A stretch of DNA of 64,000 bases, taken from contig NC_092486.1 of assembly GCF_047495875.1 (NCBI RefSeq), positions 4,601,738 through 4,665,737 on the forward strand. Reading direction: 5' to 3'. The position numbers and the translations under genes were made by a program. Below the pieces are notes generated by a model. That model did no database searches and was not told the origin of the DNA. It was given only the letters and a program-made list of their open reading frames with translations. Position 1 is the first letter of the stretch; each line of letters starts with the position of its first letter. Shown here piece by piece: positions 10,874 through 23,460 of this stretch. The stretch is from Pithys albifrons albifrons. Taxonomy: Eukaryota > Chordata > Aves > Passeriformes > Thamnophilidae.

Positions 10874-10875
10874 CG

Positions 10876-13800
10876 TTGCCATACACAGCCAAATCAATAC
10901 TCTCTTATTTGCTCTCCAGGGTTATTTGGGCAATGTGGAGATGTGTTTTAACCCCAGGTAGGAGCTGATGGGAGTGGTGATGGGGTGCCCAGCCCCACAG
11001 GGGTCTGCCGTGTCAGCAGCCCCATATGATGCTCTTCTCTGCACCCACCTGCAGCCCCCAGGGGGCCAGGACCCCCTGGCTCAGGACCCCTATGAGAAAA
11101 GCCACCTCCACCTTGCTTTCTCCTCACTGGAATCAGCCTCAGAGCAGGCCACCTGGCCAGGGGGACAGCTCCAGCTGCAGACATCAGGGATTGGAGGGCA
11201 CATCCCTGCCCAAGCTGGGGCTCCACAGCTGACACAAAGCTCAAAAGCTGGATCAATGTTCTCTTCCTGCAAGCCCAACAAAAAGGTGCCTCTCATAGGT
11301 CCACAAAAAGGTGCCCCTCGTGGGCCCACATGAACCCTTTTAGGTTCTCCACATGTGAACCTGGAAGCAGCCCTGGGAGCAGCTGAAGCCAAATTTCCCC
11401 CTCTGTCAGCAGAAACTCATTTTTGATCCTCCTGGCTCCTCAGCTTGATCCTGAATGGAATCAGGATGGGCTTAAGCAAGAGAGGAAAACAAGCAGAGCA
11501 AATCTAAATGGAGGGAGAAGGCAAGTAATCTGGAACTGCTGTCACAGCACAAGAGCGTGTCAGGTGCAAACAGGCTGAAAAGCATCACAAAAAGATGTAT
11601 TTTCATGCAGCTGTTGGCTAACCCACGGAATTCATCACCACGAGGTACCACGGACACCCTGAGCAGCATGAAAATGGGATGTTGAGACAAGAAGATAGCA
11701 CAGAGCCATTTAATGAGACAGGTTCAATTTAAATCAAGCTGTAAGGGATCCAAATCTTGGTTTAAGGCTTAAGCAAACTGCAGGCCAGTGGAGACAGGAG
11801 GCTCTGCCAGCTGCAGCACTCAGTCCCCAGGGCATGATCCCAGGGGTCCCCTCACCCCCGAGGGGGATGCTGGCTTTTGAAATCCTGATGGAGAAAAGCA
11901 GATGGAAGTGCAGCCAGAAAGCAGCAAACTGAGGTGGAGAGACTCCCACTCCTTCCCAGGTGCTTGGTCCTGTCTGAGGACATCCTTGGTCTCGGATCAC
12001 ATGCACTGCCGCAGGTCCACGATGTGCCTGCACTGACCTAGAGCAGTTGTCTCATCCCATAATAGAGAGATAGCTGTGTCAGGAGTGAATTTGTGACTTT
12101 AGGGAAGGAAAAAAGCAAGGAGCAGCTCCCGCCAGGCGCTGTGGGAGCAGATGGAGGATGCGCTTGGCGAGAGCCGCAGGCCCTTCTTAACCTTGCGAAT
12201 GGCTCCTGTACCAGAGGGATGGGTTTTCTGGGCTTGGAGGGCTCCTTCTCCTGAGGAAAAGCTGCTTAATTCTCATTTCATCCTCTTCAGACCAGCAGTT
12301 TAACATGGGGACTTGAATGTGGAGTTGACTGCAGTGACAAGGCTTGGACAGGGGAGCAGCCACCATGCCCATCTGGTCAGCAACTATCCCATAATATTGG
12401 AATGATGCTTATTTAGAAATACAGCCCCAAGGGGTACAGAGGAATTAATTAAAAACAAGGAACAGGGAAGAGAGAGTGGCTTTGAAAATCTTTTAGCTCT
12501 GCTGAGTTGCTCTGAATTTTCCCTCATGGTTTCTTCAGTCGCCTGCGTAACATGAGTTTGTGTGTTCTCAGCCCACTTCCCATAGGGAGAGGTGCTTGGC
12601 ATAGGAGGTACAGTGGGATATGTGATGGCATGTTCTGCCTGATGAGTCCATAGGCTTCTTAAACCTCTTCCCAGAGTCTCCAGAAATTATCTAACTCTAG
12701 CAGAGGAACAGCAGAAATGGGCTTAGTCTGGTGTCTTCTTAAAGCTCAAGTGATTTAGGAAGACAAATTAGTATCCATGAGAGGAACAGGGGATGTATCC
12801 CAGGCCACAACACCCTGGAGCACCCCTGGGGAAAGCCATTTTCTCACCCATTTGCTGACACTGTGTCTCAGCCCTCTCAGATCTACAGGCAGAGCCAGCA
12901 CTAAGCACAGGTTTAACCCAGCACAGGGGTTGGTTAGTCAGAGGCACTTGCTTTCAAGTGCTGCCAGCGTGGTGGTGTGATGGGTGAGCACCGAGACAAC
13001 CTGGCATTAACTTGTGCCTCAGAGGGTTTTCCAGCAGTTTGGGTGCTGCATTCCTCTGGCTCTCATGGAAACACCCGTGTGTTCATGTCAGGACCTGCCT
13101 CGCAGGCACCACCAGCAGCACCCCCAGCCCAGAACCCTTCTCCACAGTGCGTTGGTTTTACACCATCAGCAAACTCCTCTGCAGGTGGGTTCATCCTGTC
13201 TGAGTTCAGCCATCAGCAGGAGATGACACCCTCAGTGTCCATCACCTTATGCTCCGTTTGATGGAGGGAAACAAGGGTTTGGAGGGATGTGTGTGCCCTG
13301 TTTCAGACCCCTTGGTGGGGCTGGGCTACCTCAGAGCCCACAGCGTTCTTCAGGGTGACACAGGGAGCCTGGAGCCACGAGTGGGGCAGTGCTGCAGCTG
13401 ACCACACTTGGTCACTGTGATGCCATGTCCTTGGAGATCGCTGCAAGGGAGGGATGTGAAGCCAGTGGCAACAACCTCTGTTCTTCCAGATGGAGAGCAT
13501 CACAGGCCTGGCTGATTCCCAGTTTCCAGGACTGTTTGCTCTGGAATGGAGCTGAGTAGGGTCCTCTTTAGCTCAGAGTCACTTTGGGGGGTTCTCTGCA
13601 GGTCACCTTCTCATCTCCTCCTTGCGCTCACAAAAATCAATGCTCTAATTTACCAGAGTGCAACAAAACAACTGTGATGCCTGGAACAGAAATAGGATCA
13701 TATTCCTAAAGGCTCTGCGCTAAAAATGGTGTTGGTTGCAACACAGAGCTTCCCTCTGGCAAACCACAATGCTCCTGCTCAGCTCTGGGGGGCCTGGGAG

Positions 13801-14279
13801 GCACAGGCTGACAAAGGCTGATCCTCTGTGTCCAGTCCATGATGCACTCCCATCCCAGGGAGAACACCTGCCTGCCAGGAGCGGCTCAGCCAGGCTGGAG
13901 TAGGGGGACAGTGGTCCTTAAACCTCATCAGGTGAGCAGCCCCCTCCCCAGCACAAACTCCTCTGCTTTGAGGTTCCGACAGTGGCATGCAGAGATTCCC
14001 ATCACGACAGACCCCCAGAGCAGGAAAGGAGCATCCCCAGTGTGAAAGTGGGACACCTTGTCCCCCAGAGCCTTGGCCAAGGTTGGCCAAGGAGTCGTGG
14101 CTGAGCCAGGAGCTGAGTCTGGACCCCTCCCACCTCCACGTGCTGCCGGAGCTGCAGAGCTGTCCTCTCTCTGCTGGTGCAATTCCCGTTCCTCTTCCAG
14201 CAGCTGAGTAATGGCTTTGGAAAGATGACACTGCACTGATTTAGGGGCTTGACCTTGGGAATGCTCCTGAAAAGCTGCG
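10876..14279. other. long unique spacer
   Basis: This is 3.4 kb of mostly GC-rich unique sequence. A 26-bp direct duplication (core AAAAAGGTGCC) begins at about 11281 and again at about 11307. Small AT-rich patches lie at about 11480-11740 and 12390-12480, the latter with AATTAATTAA. No exon, RNA gene or transposable element was recognised. Confidence 0.45.
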
Positions 14280-15060
14280 GTTTCCTGAGCACAGCTTCAC
14301 GTTGCCTTTTATGAACACTTTGCAGTCACACGTATATTTGGGTATGTAGCAACCGGGTGGGAAAAAAATACGCATGCAAGAGAGAAAGAAGGGATAAAAA
14401 AAAAAACCTTTTATATCTCCAGGCTGCCTTCAGCAACAGCATTCCTAAATAGGAGAGGTTAAATATATTGCTGCCATTACACTCTACAAGGAACACATTC
14501 CATAAAAACGAAGGTGCCGTAAATTATACAAATATGATGCTAACAAGCCAGGAAATGCACTGCTAATGAGGTCAGCTATAGAACTCCCGCAGTGCTGCAA
14601 ATCATGTGCCAATCCGGCGCAGGAGGTGCAGGAGCAGCCCTGGGTCAGCATTTTCTGAGAGCATTTGTAACCCGCTGTTCGGCGGGTAGTTACACAGGTA
14701 GATAAAACCCCTCCTCCTCTCCTTGTTTATGTGTCACATCCCCACAGCACCAGACAGTCCCGCTCTGCATTAATGCACTTCGCTATTATGCCCATTGTTC
14801 TGTGGCGCAGAGCGGAGAATTAGTCACTCCGATGTGCAAATATTGGTTACAGTTTGGAAGTCTGCATGCTTTTGTGTTCATATCAGGCTTGCTCCTAGAG
14901 GAATTATACATGCTGGCACCAGGGGTTTTTTCTTTCCCTGTGTGTACTGTATTTGCTAAAGCTCTTGAAAAAAAATAAAATTCAAATAAACAGGTTGGCG
15001 AAGTTATTCGCTCATTCACCTTCCTCCTGGTTAGGCAGTGGGACAATGAACACAACAAAA
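14280..15060. promoter_or_regulatory. large AT-rich candidate regulatory block
   Basis: About 780 bp of unique AT-rich sequence carries many TAAT/ATTA words (for example CTGCTAATGAGG near 14560 and TTAATGCACTT near 14770). It includes an 11-A run at 14396-14406 and ends just before a CR1 fragment. A 103-codon minus-strand frame overlaps but has no domain and no splice context. Enhancer function is inferred. Confidence 0.4.
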
Positions 15061-15152
15061 TGTGGCATTTAGAAGGCAAAACAAGAAACCTGCCCAAAAT
15101 ATATGAGCTTGAAAAACAAGCTCAAAGCCCTTTGGACTGTTTCATGTTCCTT

Positions 15153-15367
15153 CATCAGGAAGAATTTCTTCCTGGAAGGGGTGGTCAGGCATTGGAAGGG
15201 GCTGCCCAGGGAGGTGGTGGAGTCCCCATCCCTGGAAGTGTCCAAGGAACAGCTGGATGTGTCACTCAGTGCTCTGGGCTGAGTGACAAAGAGGGACTCA
15301 ATCACAGGTTGGACCCAATGATCTCAGAGTTCTTCTCCAGCCTTAATGATTCCACAGCTCTATGACT
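15153..15367 (+). mobile_element. CR1 LINE, 3' end fragment
   Basis: The order of features matches the 3' end of avian CR1: GAATTTCTTCCTGGAA, then a GGCATTGGAAGGGGCTGCCC segment, GTGGTGGAGTCCCCATCCC, GGTTGGACCCAATGATCTC, and a terminal CCTTAATGATTCC...CTATGACTC tail. It is 5'-truncated, as nearly all CR1 copies are, and moderately diverged. The source element encoded a reverse transcriptase; none of that ORF remains. Confidence 0.9.
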
Positions 15368-16429
15368 CCAGAATTTGAGGTGAAGGCCCCTGAGCAGCAC
15401 CAAGGGGCTCAGGTGCCTGTGGCAGCCACACATCCACCTGCACCCCAACCTTCAGGTAGAAACAATGGTCTCCAGCAGCACAGTGTGAGTGGCTGGGATA
15501 ATTCTGCCATTCCTGCAAAGCTTTGCTGCTGCTGTGAGCCAGGCAGAGAGCAGGGTGGCCCAGGGGCCCCAGAGCAAGACCTCCATGGTGGTGTGGTCCA
15601 GAGCTGCTTCTTCTCCTTCTGCATCACAGCAAACACAAACACCCTCTGAAATAGCTCTTGTGCCCCCAGAGCACGCCTGGGGCTCAGCTGCACATGAGGC
15701 ATTTCCAGAGCAAGCCTTGACTGAAGGTTTCCTCAGGCATCAGCTTTTTTAACTCCAGCTTTGAGCAGCAGAGATGGGATTTTGAGCATTCTCCTGCTGC
15801 CCAAATGCAGGGCAAGTGTTGAGGTGCTGCTCAGGGACAGGGGGGCCACCATGGGCACCCCGTTTCTCCCAGACAGGTGCACCCACTGCCAGCTCACCCT
15901 GCAGGCAGGTGCCCCAAGGAGCCCACAATGCTCCTGCCTGGGCAGTGGGAGATGTTTGGGGGCATCAGGTGCTTCTATGGATAAACACGGATGCTCCCGA
16001 GCTGTGGGCCCAGCACAGGCACGGTGTGAAATATGCATTCCTGCCTTCCATTTCCATATGGCTTTTATGGGTCCTCCAAGCAGAAAGAAGAGCAAAAGCC
16101 TCATTCAGGAGCCTCCCAGCTTGGGAGATTTATTACCAAATTAAAGAAGGAGGAAGCACATCGGCTGCCTGGCCCAGGTGAGGGGAAGCTCTGCTTGAGG
16201 GGAACCAGACAAAGACATGGCTTGGACTCAGGCTGCCATCACCTCCAGCAAGGACTGGGATGTTTGGAGTGCCTGGGATGAGCTCTGTGGCAAAACAGCC
16301 TTTTTGTGCTGACAGTTTAAGTGACCTCGGGGCCACCAAAAAGTCCCCCATGGAGGGTCCCTGCCCTCCCACCCTCTGCCTGGCTCCCAGGGCAGGCACC
16401 AGCCAAGGGCTCTGCTTGTGTGGTTTCTT
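15368..16429. other. unique GC-rich spacer
   Basis: No repeats or recognisable exons are visible between the CR1 fragment and the next AT-rich block. Overlapping frames of up to 127 codons lack protein-like composition. Confidence 0.45.
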
Positions 16430-17010
16430 CTCATGCAAATAACTGTTCCAGCAGAAATGCATTTCTATATTTAATAAGCTGGATATTTACGTTAACTAAA
16501 TAGCAGCTAATTATGAAAACATACTTAAGAGTCTGAGCAATTAGGCAATAATATATTACATAGTTATCAAGCCTCCAATACACATGTCCTTAATAATCAA
16601 AATATTAATATGCAGCTCCTCTTCTATTGCACAGCAACTCTGCTATTACACAGAGAGTGTCCTATTACTGCCAAATTAAATGCATAGTTAGGCGAATTTA
16701 GGACACTTAATTTAATGTGTTCCCAAGAGTTCACTGTGGCAGATTCTCCAAGACAGGCCTCTATCTAGGTAGCAGAGAATTCCTGGAATTGCTCTTTGCT
16801 GCACAGCCACATGGCTCCATTGGCTCATGGTTAACCCATTATTGGTGCTTTGGGCTGCCAGTCACAGCCCCAGCAGGAGTGGAAGAATGACATTTTTCAT
16901 GGTTTGAAACAACGAGGAGAAGAAAGAAATGCAAGTTCTTTTATTGTGAGGCTCTTTTCATTCAAAAATCTTTAAATTTAAAACATGATCTTAGTTCTGA
17001 GCTTATTGTA
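16430..17010. promoter_or_regulatory. AT-rich candidate regulatory block with perfect octamer
   Basis: A perfect POU octamer ATGCAAAT lies at 16433-16440 at the edge of about 300 bp of very AT-rich, non-repetitive sequence. TAATTA at 16508-16513 and repeated TTAATA/ATTAATATG words follow. A second AT-rich portion occupies about 16900-17010. This is one of the clearer enhancer-like islands in the window. Confidence 0.45.
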
Positions 17011-17529
17011 TTGAAAAATCTCTGTTCAGGGTGCTGGGGGTGTTTAGGAAATGCTGGTATTTACAGTCCAAGTTGATTCCTCTGGAGCTGGGTGTTGGTG
17101 AGGGCTGTGAAGTGAGCATGGGGAGACAACTGGGGTGGTGCTGGGTCTCTGCCCAGTGCATCTGCCTGCAGTCTGGGTGGCAAACTGGTACATACTGGTC
17201 CCTCAGTGATCAAAGCTGGTGCTTCTGAGCTGTGTCTGTGTCCCAGGTATCCTGTGCAACGCTGCCTCAGTTTCCCCATCAACGTGGATGTTTCTGCCAG
17301 AGGTTTGATTAAGGAGTGAAATCCCTGGGGATATACAGTCTGGGCTTTACTCCTTAGGGGGATAATTCATCCTGAGCTGCTGGTGTGGATCTGGAAAACC
17401 ACAAAGTGCCCTTTTCCTCCTGCTGCCATCCAGCACAAACCCCACTGAGGGCAGCAGGGGTGAGAGCTGCCCATCCCTGAGAAGTGTGACTGAAAAGCAA
17501 AGGTGCCCTTCTCCCCGTGCCCTGCTCTG
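17011..17529. other. unique spacer
   Basis: The spacer is unique and GC-moderate. A phrase resembling the MIR SINE end (CCTCAGTTTCCCCATC, near 17264) is too short to call. No gene is seen. Confidence 0.4.
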
Positions 17530-17770
17530 GAGGAGCTGCCTGCTCGCCCTCGCTGGTTTTTTAAGGCCTTATCTGCCATATGGCTTCCAGTTGGGATGAT
17601 TTATGGGGTGAGGAAAGCGCACTGATAAATTTTACGGCCGGGCCCGCGCAGACTGGGGGTATCAACAGCCCCATCCAGACAGCCCTAATGGAAAGTGCCG
17701 GCACCGCCGAGCGAGGCGTTATTTATGACTGTCTGTAATGCCACTGCTGGGGATTTATTATCACTTCTGC
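17530..17770. promoter_or_regulatory. candidate noncoding element with mixed CpG and TTATTTAT words
   Basis: A compact block alternates AT words (GATTTATGG, GATAAATTTTACGG, CGTTATTTATGAC, GATTTATTATCAC) with CpG-rich ones (GGCCGGGCCCGCGC, GCACCGCCGAGCGAGGCG). Retained CpGs inside AT-rich DNA suggest constraint or hypomethylation. No coding frame runs through it. Confidence 0.4.
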
Positions 17771-18249
17771 TGGGCAGGCTGGAGCTGAGGCACGGCCGGG
17801 AGGAAGGGGAACGTGCAGGGGAGAGGGTGGGATGGGCACAGGGGGGCACGTGGGGAGCCAGGGCAGAGCGACCGAGCGAGCAGGTCCTGGGGTTGGCAGA
17901 GCCTGGTTGAGCTTTTCCTTGGGGCAGGGGACAGGGGGTGCAGCCAGGGCTTGGGGTGAGGTGCCTTTCCAGGCTCTGGAAGTGTGACATCCCTGAGTGC
18001 AGCCTTGGGGTGGCTGTGACTGTTCACTTGAAGGGGTGTGTGCAATCCATGAGCCCCAGCCTGGCTCTGGTGTGCTCTAAGCAGCCGATTGAGGTCCGAG
18101 GTGACCCAGAAACTCCATGGGGAAAACCAGCCCCAGGAAGGGAACCTGGAATGCTGAACCTCCAATGGCCACTGCTGTGCTGGTAATGCAGGGAATAAAT
18201 CAGGGAGGCAGCGTGGAGAGGTGCAGGATGATGGTCCCCCCTCTTCTCA
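17771..18249. other. unique GC-rich spacer
   Basis: Apart from a G-quadruplex motif at its left end, I see nothing in this stretch. Confidence 0.4.
17818..17836 (+). other. G-quadruplex motif
   Basis: G runs at 17818-17821, 17825-17827, 17829-17831 and 17834-17836 are separated by loops of 3, 1 and 2 bases. Such short loops predict a very stable plus-strand quadruplex. More G runs follow immediately. Confidence 0.8.
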
Positions 18250-18600
18250 GCCAATGCTATATTTGCTGGAGGAATGAAAAAAATAATAAATTTTAAAAAA
18301 ATTAAAAGGGAGCAGCTATAAAATCTAGATACTAATAAAATGTTCCAGGAAGATGAATTCTTCCGATATAATGGTGATCCCTGATACTGAAATGTTCCAC
18401 AAATACATTTTCATAGCCCCACTCAGTATTATTTGTAGATCTTTTTGCAACCCTTGTCAACAAATTCCTGATAAAAAGGAGACACTTTGCTGTGTGCTAA
18501 AGCTATGAATTTAAGAAGTGTCAACTGGTCCTTATTTATGGCGCAATCTTTGGCTTTCTCATTTTACTGATGTGGTTTGGAGCAGACTTGCTTCCTCACT
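18250..18600. promoter_or_regulatory. AT-rich candidate noncoding element
   Basis: The block starts with an A/T-only low-complexity patch (AATAATAAATTTTAAAAA, near 18280). It continues as unique AT-rich sequence including ACTAATAAAATGTTCC and TTATTTATGGCGC. The first 60 bp could be simple sequence; the remainder looks like an element. Confidence 0.3.
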
Positions 18601-20039
18601 CACACGCTCTCCCTCCTCGCTTCCCACTTTGGGATATTAATCCTGCAGCTGTCTCGGGCAGAGCACTGACTTTCTCAAGGTGCACAGAAGTTGTGCTCTG
18701 CAGACAAATCTCTCTGAGTAGGAAAATCCATCAAGGGGAGGGAGAAAGCACCACCTTGGCCAGCATTGGAATTCTTCTGGTGTCGTTGGGCAATGCTGGT
18801 GTTTGCTCAAGCTTCATCTCCCTGGGCAGGATGATCCTGCTTGTGGAGACCTGGGGACAATGGGCCAGGAAGCAGCTGGTTAAATAGAAACTAATCCCTG
18901 GGGAATGGGATGGAGGGAGCCTGGAAGGGGAAGCAGGGAGGGGGGAGCCCAGGGCTGTGTGCTCAGTGCCTGTGCCCTCCCTCCCATGCACCAGCTGCAA
19001 TGGGCTGAAAGGGCTCAAAGTCCTGCCTGGGAATGTGGGTGTCGCCCATGGGTGCTCTGTAGTACCTGGGGGAGGAAGGAATGTGTTAGAGGGAAGCAAA
19101 ACCACCATGTGAGTGAGGAGGGAAGCAGTGGCTGCCCTGGAATTCAGTGGAGGGGATGAGAGTAAGGGCCTTCCTAGGAGAAAGGGGCACCTCTGACAAC
19201 ACGTGGCAGAGCATGAAGTCACCAAACAAACTTATTCTTTGCTAAGTTTGCCCAGAAGTTTCCAGCTCAAAGCCAGGATTTGGTGTCCAGCTGACCAGCA
19301 AACGCTGGTTTACTCAGAAGAGCTGCCTCCCCTGGCTATAACTCACACTCACATTTCCTCTAGAAGTTCCAGCCAAGGGTTGAATGAGGTTCCTCAGGTG
19401 AGGCTGCAGGGTTCAGCAATGGTCCTGGGGCTCCCAGCCCACTCCCTGGCCACCACACCATCCAGAACTAATAAAGGAGCCTGTGTAAAGCTGAGGGTCC
19501 TGGGAAAATCTTTTCCAGTACAAATCCACGTACAAATCAACAACAGGATATTTGGAATTTGTGCTTGGAGGGGTGGTGCCAGTAGTGACTAAAATACCAG
19601 GTAATGGGGAGTTCTGCTTTGAGTTTGCCTGTAGAAGGCTGTGGCAGGGAGGAGAGGCCATGTGGAGCAGGATAAAGGTCTGGATCTTCATCCCACAACC
19701 TGAAGAAGGGGGTTTGTGGTGCCCCTGTCAGTCCCTGACCCTGGGTTAGCTCCAGCTGGGGTACAGCCCTGTGCCAGTGCCCCTTTCACAGCAGGAGATG
19801 GGGCCTTTTGCTGGTCTCTGGGATGGATATCCCTGCTCACACTCCCTGTGCCTGCCCAAGGATGCTCCAAACATCCTGGAGCACAGCTCTCCCCAGTTGT
19901 GCTGCAGCCACAGCCACAGTCTTCCCACTCCTACAAATGAACTGGGAGCACTGGAATTCCCAGGGACAAAGGACCAGTCAGCGTGGCCCGGCTTCTCCTG
20001 CATTTGCAGGGATGCTTGGGCTCCTGGGGGACAATTAGC
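18601..20039. other. unique GC-rich spacer
   Basis: Unique sequence. Frames of up to 164 codons on the minus strand are Ser/Pro/Leu-rich and show no domain. I see no repeats. Confidence 0.45.
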
Positions 20040-20640
20040 TCTCGGTTTGCAGATCCTGGTTTAACTATGGCACATGTTCATAATTTAAGCTCTTTACAAC
20101 GGTGCTTGGTTAAGGCCGGAGCCTGCTCCCCGCTGCCCATACCTTTTGTTTGGGTGATTTACTGTTCCTCTGTGCCCCTCTGCCCACCGAAATTCATAAC
20201 AGCTCTCACAGCAATCGAGAGCTCGTAATTATAGCTGTGTCTGGCAGTGCCATTGGAGCTAAAGGGCCTGCTGGCACTTTCTTTTAACAGGAATCCAGCT
20301 CCCAGCTGGAATGAAATTTGCCCTGCTGATGAGGGTTTTTTATGGGTTTGTTCGAGCCCTTATTAAAAAAGTCCTCCAGTTTTTGGCAGCGACAGTTTGG
20401 TGTTCAGCACCTTCCCGTCTCCTGCGCTCAGACTCGGAGTTTTCAAAGGAGTCTTGGGAGTCGGGTTGGGCAGTGCCCGAGTGCTTCAGCCCAGCCAGGA
20501 AGCCTTGCCCTGGGGCTGGGGCTGCCTGGGACAGTGACACCGTTTGTTTGGGGTTTATAAGGGAGTTTATTTTTAATTATTCAAAGTTGTCCAAGCAAAT
20601 GTGCAAGAAATCAGGTATAACCCAATAAAAGCCACGCTGT
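20040..20640. promoter_or_regulatory. AT-rich candidate noncoding element
   Basis: About 600 bp of unique sequence includes TTAACTATGG, CATAATTTAAGC, CGTAATTATAGC, TTTTAATTATTC and an AATAAA hexamer at 20624-20629. The hexamer could act as a poly(A) signal, but no transcript evidence is available. Confidence 0.35.
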
Positions 20641-21879
20641 TGAGGTGCTGGTGATCCACAGACCTCACTATCCACTGTGGCTTTGCTTTTCCTTTGGCTC
20701 CAGTTGTGTTACTGCAAAGGAGGCAGTTCACTGTCCTGCAGTGAAATGTCACAGAGGTGTGGGCCACCAGAGTCCCTCCAGCAGCAGGGATGGGGTCACA
20801 AGGACAGTCATTCCTGGGAAGGGATTGTCCTCTGGCCTTTGAAACTCCTGCACAGGTCCTTTAAACCTCAGCAGAGCTCAAACACATCATGTTTTGGGGG
20901 TTTTATTCCTCCCTTGCCTCTCTGAGTGCATGGGGTGACATGGAAGGTACCTGCATGGGGTATAGGAGTCTCCAGAGGGACCCACTCGGCTTTGGGAAGC
21001 ACAGGGATATCTATGGAGTGTTGAACCCTAGAGGTCCTGGGGGTGCCCAGATGCTCCTGTCTCCTGCCAGTCCCACATGTCACTCCCTCTGCCTGATTTC
21101 CAGCCCCTCTGTGTTGCTGCCAGCCGGTTCTTGCAGGATCCCTGGCCCAGGCACCCCCTGTGCGAGCCTGGAGGTTTAACCAGGAGCCATCGAGACAGGG
21201 AACGTGAAGAATCCAGTACAGGGAATGACATGGAACCATGAGACAGGTTCCAAAAATAGAGAGCAAGACCGAAATAGTGGGCCATGATTCTCAGAGGCAG
21301 AGAGCAGGCTCAGCCTCACTGCAGGGGACACACTTGTGCCGTGCCAGCCCCGCACCGGGGGCTCGGAATGCGCCGCGGAGGGACTCTGGCTCTGCTCATG
21401 TTCCACATCGGGTTTCAAGGTGTAAATTCCCATCAAAGAACTGGCTGAAAGGAGAAACATGTTATCTGATCTCTGCTCAGCGCAGTTACAAGAAGGGATC
21501 ACACATGCACCGTGGGATCACCGTCACTAAGTCCAGAGAATATTCCTGGCGACAGGCAGGGGACAGAGCAGGGCTCTGCTGCACGTTTGTGCTGCTAAAT
21601 CCTGGAGGGATCCGAACAGCACAAGGCAGACTTCCTCGAAGTTTTGATGGCAAAAGGGAAGATTTGGGGAGTTTCTTCGTTTGGTTTGGCATTTGTCACT
21701 CAGTTTTACCCACGGGAGAGGGTCCAGGCTGCCTGTAGGGAGGCAGCAGCTCCCGGGATTGCCCCTTCCCTGCTCCTGTGCCACTGAGTCCTGCAGCCTT
21801 TCCTGGTGCCATGAGTGGCAGAGGAGGGTTCCCTGTGCAGGCACAGTTCCTTCATCAGCCTAATTGTGGAAATTTAGTC
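20641..21879. other. unique GC-moderate spacer
   Basis: No repeat, RNA gene or credible exon was found. A 166-codon plus-strand frame (21238-21738) has no recognisable domain. Confidence 0.45.
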
Positions 21880-22600
21880 CAAAATTACGCTCCAGGAGCT
21901 ACAGACCCATCACTTCCACCAACGTTGAGACCAGACGTTTTATTCACGCTTCCAGAGTGGTTCTTTAGCCAAAATGTTTTGTGTTTAAGCTCTTGATCCT
22001 CTGAAGCTGTATTGTCTTCTCAGCCTTGTTTGTATATGATGAGGAAAAGCAGAGACTAATCGTTCCGTGAATTCCTCTTTTGATTGGGAATGCTGGGTCT
22101 TTGTTAGTACTTGCAGTTGAAGGCAATTGCGATGTGTTAACCGGGGACTACAGCGAGTATTTATTTACCTCTAAAGGCTTTTATTGCTTCCACACACACA
22201 TTCTTTACTGATTTGAACATCCTGAAAGCCCAGCTATGTGTGTGCCAATGCTCTGCAAACTGCAGGGCCGGTTCTCGCAGGGTTTTCCTGCTCCAGGGTC
22301 AGCTCACAAAAAGAAGGTCATTCAAAAGACAAGAGATGTTTAGAAACAGATAACCACAGGTCCTGCTGAAAGGGATTTGATTTCCCCATCTAAAAGGAGA
22401 TCTTTGATTAGTGACTGATGGGGCAACTTCAAAAGCTCACGGGGTCTGGCTGAGATAAGCATTCAAACCTGGGATGCTCCTTCCCAAAGCCTCTTTGATC
22501 TGGAATTAGAGCTAGAAATCTTGCAGGCTTTATTGTGCGATTTCCAGTGGTTTTAATGATGTACCAGGCACAATAGGATCCACCTGGATTTCCCTCTCCA
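21880..22600. promoter_or_regulatory. AT-moderate candidate noncoding element
   Basis: Unique sequence with TAATTGTGGAAATTTAG, GACTAATCGTTCC, GTTAACCGGG, TATTTATTTACC and GATTAGTGACTGATG words. The borders are less sharp than in other blocks. Regulatory role is inferred. Confidence 0.3.
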
Positions 22601-22899
22601 GCCAGCAGTGAACTGGCAGGCTCTGGTTTTAGCTGCGGCTTTCTGGGGGTGCAGAGTCAGTCAGAACTGCAGCCTTTGCTGCTGCTCGAAGGCACTGGAT
22701 GTTACTGGGGGTTCACCAGTTTGCACCAGGCAGCTCACGGCAGGTTTGGAAAGGGACACTGTGCCTGGCTCTCCATCCAAGGATTTCCTCAGGGTCTGCT
22801 CACTCTCCCTGCAGTTACAGCTTCCACAAGCACAAGGCTGAGCTGAGCGTGTTCCCATCTATCCAAAGGCAGACACTGATGAGGCACTGCAAGTCTCCT

Positions 22900-23459
22900 C
22901 CTTGGTTTTAAGCACAAAAAGTGTCACACCTGCAAGTAATTAGAATGAATTTTTACTCATTCATAGCTAATTGCACAATTACTCTCCTATGAAAGCTTTG
23001 GCTCTCGAAAGACACTTCAACACATGAAATAAGTTTCTCTGAATCTGGCTCTAAGAAACTGTGTGAAACTGTTAGGCTGGATCCAGAACATCCTTTTCTT
23101 TTCAAAGCGAGTAATTCCTTCCAAACACAGTTCAAAATGCTGGCAGGGATGGTTTCTCCAGTAATTGCAGAGGGGAGGGCTGGGGTGTGAGCTGTGCCCC
23201 CAGGAGCCACAGTCCCCAGCGTGTGGCATCCCTGGCTCTGCCGGGTGGGCAGCAGGAACTCTGTGCACCGGCTCCCTCTGAAGGACAACCCACGCTCCCA
23301 GGACCCATCCCTCTGCTTTTGGTGGTGTCACAGGGCCCCAGGATGGTGCTGTGGTGGGACCCTTCGTGCTCAGGGTGGGCACAGGGAGCAGCTCCTGCCT
23401 GCAAACCTCACCGACCCACTTCGAGGAGGCGCCTGCCGCGGTGTCTGTGTCTCCTGCAC
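22900..23459. other. AT-rich patch followed by unique spacer
   Basis: The left part (22900-23110) is AT-rich, with AAGTAATTAGAATGAA and AGCTAATTGCAC words, and may be a small noncoding element. The right part (23110-23459) is GC-rich and featureless. Confidence 0.3.
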
Positions 23460-23460
23460 A

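Noticed and set aside
17255..17285. MIR SINE-like phrase CCTCAGTTTCCCCATC
   Set aside because: Only about 17 bp match, with no MIR core around it.
20624..20629. AATAAA poly(A) signal
   Set aside because: The hexamer is expected by chance in AT-rich sequence and no upstream exon is supported.
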